Source of the DNA: Entomortierella parvispora
Lineage: Eukaryota > Mortierellomycota > Mortierellomycetes > Mortierellales > Mortierellaceae
Reading direction: 5' to 3'
Length of the DNA stretch: 64,000 bases
Assembly (NCBI GenBank): GCA_963573315.1
Contig: OY752140.1
Coordinates: 3,844,001-3,908,000, forward strand
The notes under the pieces are model-generated. The model searched no databases, was not told where the DNA came from, and was given only the letters and a program-made list of their open reading frames with translations. The translations under genes and the position numbers were made by a program. How positions within the stretch are numbered: position 1 is the stretch's first letter; each line of letters starts with the position of its first letter. Below, in pieces: positions 59,590 to 64,000 of this stretch.

Positions 59590-60777
59590 GGCTGTGTATA
59601 TATAGGATTGGGGGTGAAGAAGAGTGAGAGGAAAAGGAGGGGCGAGGCGTGGGAGAGTAAAAGAGAAGGAAAAAAATTAATCGAGAGAGAGAAGAAAAGA
59701 GAAACAAAAAGTATCAAACAAATGAATGATTGAAGGAAGGAATGGGGAGAGGATGGAGAATGAGGCTAATTCAATGAAGGAAGAAAGATGGAGATCTCTT
59801 TTATACCAGCAGTGACTCCCGACTTTTTTTTGCGACTCCTCACTCTGACTCGGTGAAAGAGCGTCGATCCAGGACCAGGACCCAAGGAGCAGGGACGACC
59901 CTTTTTTTTTTTTTTGTTGGTCAATCAAAGAAATGTCATTCAATTCTCGAAACCCAAACAATCAAAACAACTCGCTGACGGCAGGGCTGGAGTCAGAGGG
60001 GAAAACGAAAAGGACGGGGGGTCTGACTTGACAGTCCGTCATTGTATGCCAGCCAGCCTCGTTTGCTCCTCGCTCGAGTGGAAGGAACAGGAATCGGATC
60101 CCCGCCAATCGAATCGACGGTCCGCCCTTCTTTTTTTGTATCCTGCTGCTGCCTATCTCTCTATCGTTGTCCTCCATCCGCAAATTCCCCTGAAGACTTG
60201 ACACGTTCATTCCTCAATCTTCCTCCTTCTCCACAGATTGTCACGCTTACAGCACCCACCGCCGAGCCCTATTTGGTTCAATACCTCTTCCATTTCCTCC
60301 GAATCCTCTCCACTGTCTCCTGACCTTCGACCGGACTGACTAACATGCTTGAGGAGTGTGCGCGGAAGATCCCATTCGCGAAACATTACGTGGACGACCC
60401 CTTATATCATTTGCAACTGCTCCTACTTCACGCAAGCTCATCAACGTAAAACACGCTTGCAGAGAAACTATTCTGGAAAGGACGATCCACAAGCAAAAGC
60501 GAGGGAAAAGAGCACTAGGAGGAAACCGGAAATCTGAACACCCTCCTCTGCCCGTGTTCTATTGAAACCCACTTTACAAAACACTGGAGCAAGACGGGTC
60601 GTACAATACCTCTTTCCTTCTCTAGGAAGGATGGGCGCGCATCAAGATAACCTTCCGAGGTTCATTAACCAAGGTCCCTGATCGAAAAAAATTGCTCTGT
60701 TTATTTTTTGGTTCCTCCTCGCCTGTAGTTCCAGTATTATCTTGTCTATCTTGAAGAGTCGGTCACCAAGGACCTAT
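59590..60777. promoter_or_regulatory. Upstream region of glutamine synthetase and 3' flank of NIC96
   Basis: No supported gene. The first ~150 bp next to the glutamine synthetase start are purine-rich on the plus strand, so the leader is pyrimidine-rich on the sense strand. An A/T homopolymer lies near 59902-59915. Short ORFs in this region lack family motifs. The 3' UTR of NIC96 should lie near 60700. Confidence 0.45.
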
Positions 60778-63700
60778 TTACGCCACAATCATCACATCCA
60801 GACGGTTGAGTCTGGCATAGGTATCAGCGGGCATCCTGAACTTGATGGAGCCAGCAAACATCATCAGTGTCCTAGCCCTCCTCTTCAGCATGGTCATGTG
60901 CTATTGATAACAAAAAACAAACATGAAGTCAGTTACTCAAGGTTCCAAGATATTGATGAAGTGGGCGAGCAAATAAAAGGACAACTTACATCTCTACGGC
61001 CAGCCTCATCGTACGGAGACGATTTCAAAGTCTGGTACAACTTGTACAAACTCTCCATGGTCTTCAAAAGCACATCGGAAAAGTTCCTGGCTACACACTC
61101 GTCCAGGTTCTGGAATCGCTCCGCCTTCTTGGCAATCATGGTCATATCGGCCTCCAAGGGAATCAGGTCCAGCTCCTCGATGACAGATACGGCAGCCTCG
61201 TACTTGGCACGCTCATAAAGTTCCATGAACTCGACCAATTTGAGCAAAATTCCGCAAGTCTCCAGGTTCCTGGGGACGATTTGCTGGTTGATCTTGGGGT
61301 CTTGCATGTACTCGTTAATCCATCGACGAATTGCAGGAATGTTCACGCCCGAATCAGCGGGACCGTTGCCAGCATTTTGCAATCCAGGGTTGGCAATGAC
61401 CTCCGCCAACTGTCTGTTCAAAAGCTCGATGACCTGGTTGTAGGCTTCCGCAATACTGTAAAGTTGGATAGCATCGTCCACGCGACCCTCCTTAGCCTTG
61501 CTGGCTGCAGCCTTGATCGTAATGTCCTTGACAAACTGGTCGCTGTTCTCAATCTTGATCAGACGCAGGTACTTCTCAATCACTCCGGGTGTCTTGATAC
61601 CGTGTCTGGTAGAGCCGAGCAACGATGGGTAGTCGTTGCTCTGGAGAACCAACTCCTGAATATAACTATGGCACAGTTGGATCTGCTCCTGATTCGTGGC
61701 CGCACTCAAGTCCGTGTTCAGGCAAATCTGGTACAAATACGTAAGCGCCTCGGTCGGGTATCTTTCTGCAATAATACGCGCCTGGTAGTGAATAAGCTGA
61801 GTAAAGTTGTAGTGTGAAATCTCACGGCCTTGGGCATCCGTAGAGACTGTGAATGGGTTGGGATCAGAGACGCGGTGGACCGAAGGAATGCGGAGCAATC
61901 CATAGTAAGTCAGAGCAATCGCCATGTGCACAGTCTCCACCGTGTAGGCTTTGGATGACGAAAGATAGTGGATGGCCTATCCATGTCCCGTGCAATATCG
62001 ACTGTTAGAAATTTCAAGAAAGAGAAGTACAAAACTGTTTACCCTCAAAAAGACCTTAGCACCTACCCTTTCAAACTGCTGCGAATACACGAGGACTTGG
62101 AAATACTGGAGAGGACTGTTGTTCTTTGGGTTGAAGTAGTTTGGACCATACTTGAGGACAAGAGCCTGGAAATCTGCGAGGTCGTACTTGTCCTGAGGCA
62201 TAGTGTCGTTCTTGGGCTCGCGAATCATAGAAAGCTAGTTGATGCAAGTGTTGGCAAGTTAGAATCATACAACGATAGATTCGGTAGAAATCAAGCAACA
62301 AAGAGGTGTTTGTACCTGAAGCCACATGAAATCTTCTAATGCTCCGATGACTGGTGTTGTTCTCTTGTTCAGTTCACATCTTCCAATGATCTTGTACAGT
62401 GTCAGCTTGTAAGGGTCCACCGTGTCAGAGCTGTAACGGATTCTTTGGTTGAAATCTGACAATAGACGCTCCTGCATAGGTGTAGGCAAAGTGCGATCCT
62501 CGCTTTCCAAGAACGTGGCGAGGTATGTAACAAATTGACGATCTGCTGGTGCAAAGCTCTGTTCGATTTCTGTTGCGTATTTCAGAGCCTCGTGGGCATT
62601 TCCTGTCCTGAGCAAATAGTAAAGCTGTGCCCACACTGCCTGGCCATTCGCAATCTAAAATCCATATAAGACGGATTAGATATGTCAATGTTGAAAAAAA
62701 ATGACGCAAACTATTCGAACGGAAACATACCTCCAGATTGGGTTGTGACCATGATCCATAGCGGAGATATTTCAGTTGAACAAAGGCACGGATGGTGTTC
62801 ATAAGTGAAGGAACGCCTCCAAGGTTTGCCTCTGCAGGGTTCTCGGCTACAGCAGCTTCGATATGGTTCATAAATTGCTTCTCCAGGAAAGTCCTTGATC
62901 CTCGAATCAAATGCTGGCGCAAGGCAGCCGCATTTGGGCTTTTGTACGGAGAGCTCAGGTAAGCGTTTGCGTAGACACGCTCCCTCAAGGTCTGACTCTG
63001 GAAACGCCCATTACGTAACTCCTGTTCGCCTAACACGGACACTAAAAGCTCCCATGTCTCTTGGATCTTTGGGTTGGCCTGTAAGAAGCGATGGATATTA
63101 GCATCAAGAGATAAGGATGACCGACTTGTCAAGGAGTTTTCCGTTTGATCTACCTGATCTTTGTGTGCCAATCGTGACGCTTCAACGAATGAGCTGGCCA
63201 GGGGGTAAGCGGAACCCTGGAGACGCGCATCGCACAAGTCGTATACGACCTTGTAATACGGCTTAAGAGTGCTGAATAGCAAGTCCAGAGAAGCTGGGTT
63301 CTGACCAATTCCAGGAACGTACGCGGACTAGAAATGTCAGAGCTGTGGTTAGCACACGCCTTCCCATGGTTTCACCAAGGAACATAGGGACCAGTTGACT
63401 TACGCTCTGCAAACTGGAAGCTCCACGGAAGGTTCTAGTGGAAGCGCCAAAGTCCTTCTCTGCTCCAGTGGTCTGATTATTGTGCTGTCCCAGTTCCTCA
63501 AAGATCCTCTTTTTTGTCCTCTCCCAGTCATAGTTCAAGGAAGTTTCGAAGTTGGAATCGAAATCCATGACAGTCTACGTTTGGAAGAAATTTGCTGTCA
63601 AACGCAATTCAATCAACGTAGGCGGCAAGTGTCCGAGTCGGCCTTATTTTAACCATACCTCTCTTCTGCTCTCGTCGATAGTGTTCACAATTATCTGCTC

Positions 63701-63927
63701 GTGTTGATACTTCAAGAAGGCCTGCCGTTTGATAATGGTAAGATAGGCTGTTAGTATCTCCAACACTCCAGACTCAACCTCTGGTGAATGTTTTGAGTCG
63801 GTTGCATACCTCCGTATCAGTGTCGTGAATGGGCTGGAATGGCTCGAAGGTAGATTTGAGATTGATTGCGTTCAGGGTCGAGTTCATGGCATTGGCGTCG
63901 ACGCCACCTTTTGCCAGAAAGAAGTGA
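60778..63927 (-). CDS. NIC96: Nucleoporin Nic96/Nup93, 5' end outside the window
   Basis: Nic96/Nup93 is a linker nucleoporin of the inner ring of the nuclear pore. Nine exons are visible (63927-63810, 63721-63659, 63574-63404, 63327-63154, 63078-62731, 62654-62316, 62234-62067, 61976-60990, 60900-60778), giving about 829 residues to the stop at 60778. The first visible exon (NSTLNAINLKSTFEPFQPIHDTD) corresponds to a region after the N-terminal coiled coil of the family, so the start codon lies beyond 64000. The helical solenoid contains WAQLYYLLRTGNAHEALKYA, ALVLKYGPNYFN and METVHMAIALTYYGLLRIP, which are conserved in Nup93. All visible internal introns fall between codons (phase 0). The short stretch 63928-64000 looks like intron with a branch-like TGACTAAC. 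Confidence 0.92.
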
Positions 63928-64000
63928 CTATAAACATGAAACGCGCGCAAGGCGAAGTCGTTAGTCACCGACATCGGCTGACAAGGTCCTCTCCTTGGAG

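Noticed and set aside
1-64000. tRNA, rRNA, transposon or CRISPR structures
   Set aside because: No cloverleaf with intact A/B boxes, no transposase or reverse transcriptase frame, and no spaced repeats were recognised by eye; a covariance-model scan was not possible here.

Overview
The window looks like nuclear DNA of an early-diverging filamentous fungus, most likely Mortierellomycota (Mortierella/Linnemannia-type). This is inferred from intron-rich genes with mostly 60-120 nt GT-AG introns and pyrimidine-rich 5' leaders. It also fits the gene content: a Cch1 calcium channel, a type III glutamine synthetase, an exportin-4, and a large NACHT/pentapeptide/WD40 protein. No bacterial operon, transposon, rRNA, tRNA or CRISPR array was recognised.

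Layout, left to right: UFD1 (+, 5' end outside the window); a Csc1/OSCA-type channel (+); a possible small gene (-); COG4 of the Golgi tethering complex (-); a 19-exon Cch1-type voltage-gated calcium channel (-); a GH5_12-type steryl glucosidase/glucocerebrosidase (+); NDUFS4 of complex I (-); YME2 of the mitochondrial inner membrane (+); a NACHT-pentapeptide-WD40 NLR-like gene with a frameshift and an in-frame stop (+); exportin-4 (-); an unrecognised 765-residue protein (+); an Sds3-like histone deacetylase subunit (-); a 1608-residue regulator joining a Mga2/Spt23-like half to Crz1-type zinc fingers (+); type III glutamine synthetase (-); and Nic96/Nup93 (-, 5' end outside the window).

Most genes are unrelated housekeeping functions. 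Divergent pairs share upstream regions (CCH1/GH5_12, NDUFS4/YME2, exportin-4/orphan gene, Sds3-like/IPT-ANK-zinc finger). Convergent pairs have short gaps (GH5_12/NDUFS4, NLR/exportin-4, orphan/Sds3-like, IPT-ANK-zinc finger/glutamine synthetase). Exon models were built by hand from splice consensus and reading phase. In every intact model the joined exons keep frame to the stop.

Two items stand out. One is the NLR-like gene, which ends in a CaaX-type motif and carries two disabling lesions between otherwise coherent WD40 segments. The other is a single reading frame linking an IPT/TIG plus ankyrin regulator to Crz1-type zinc fingers.
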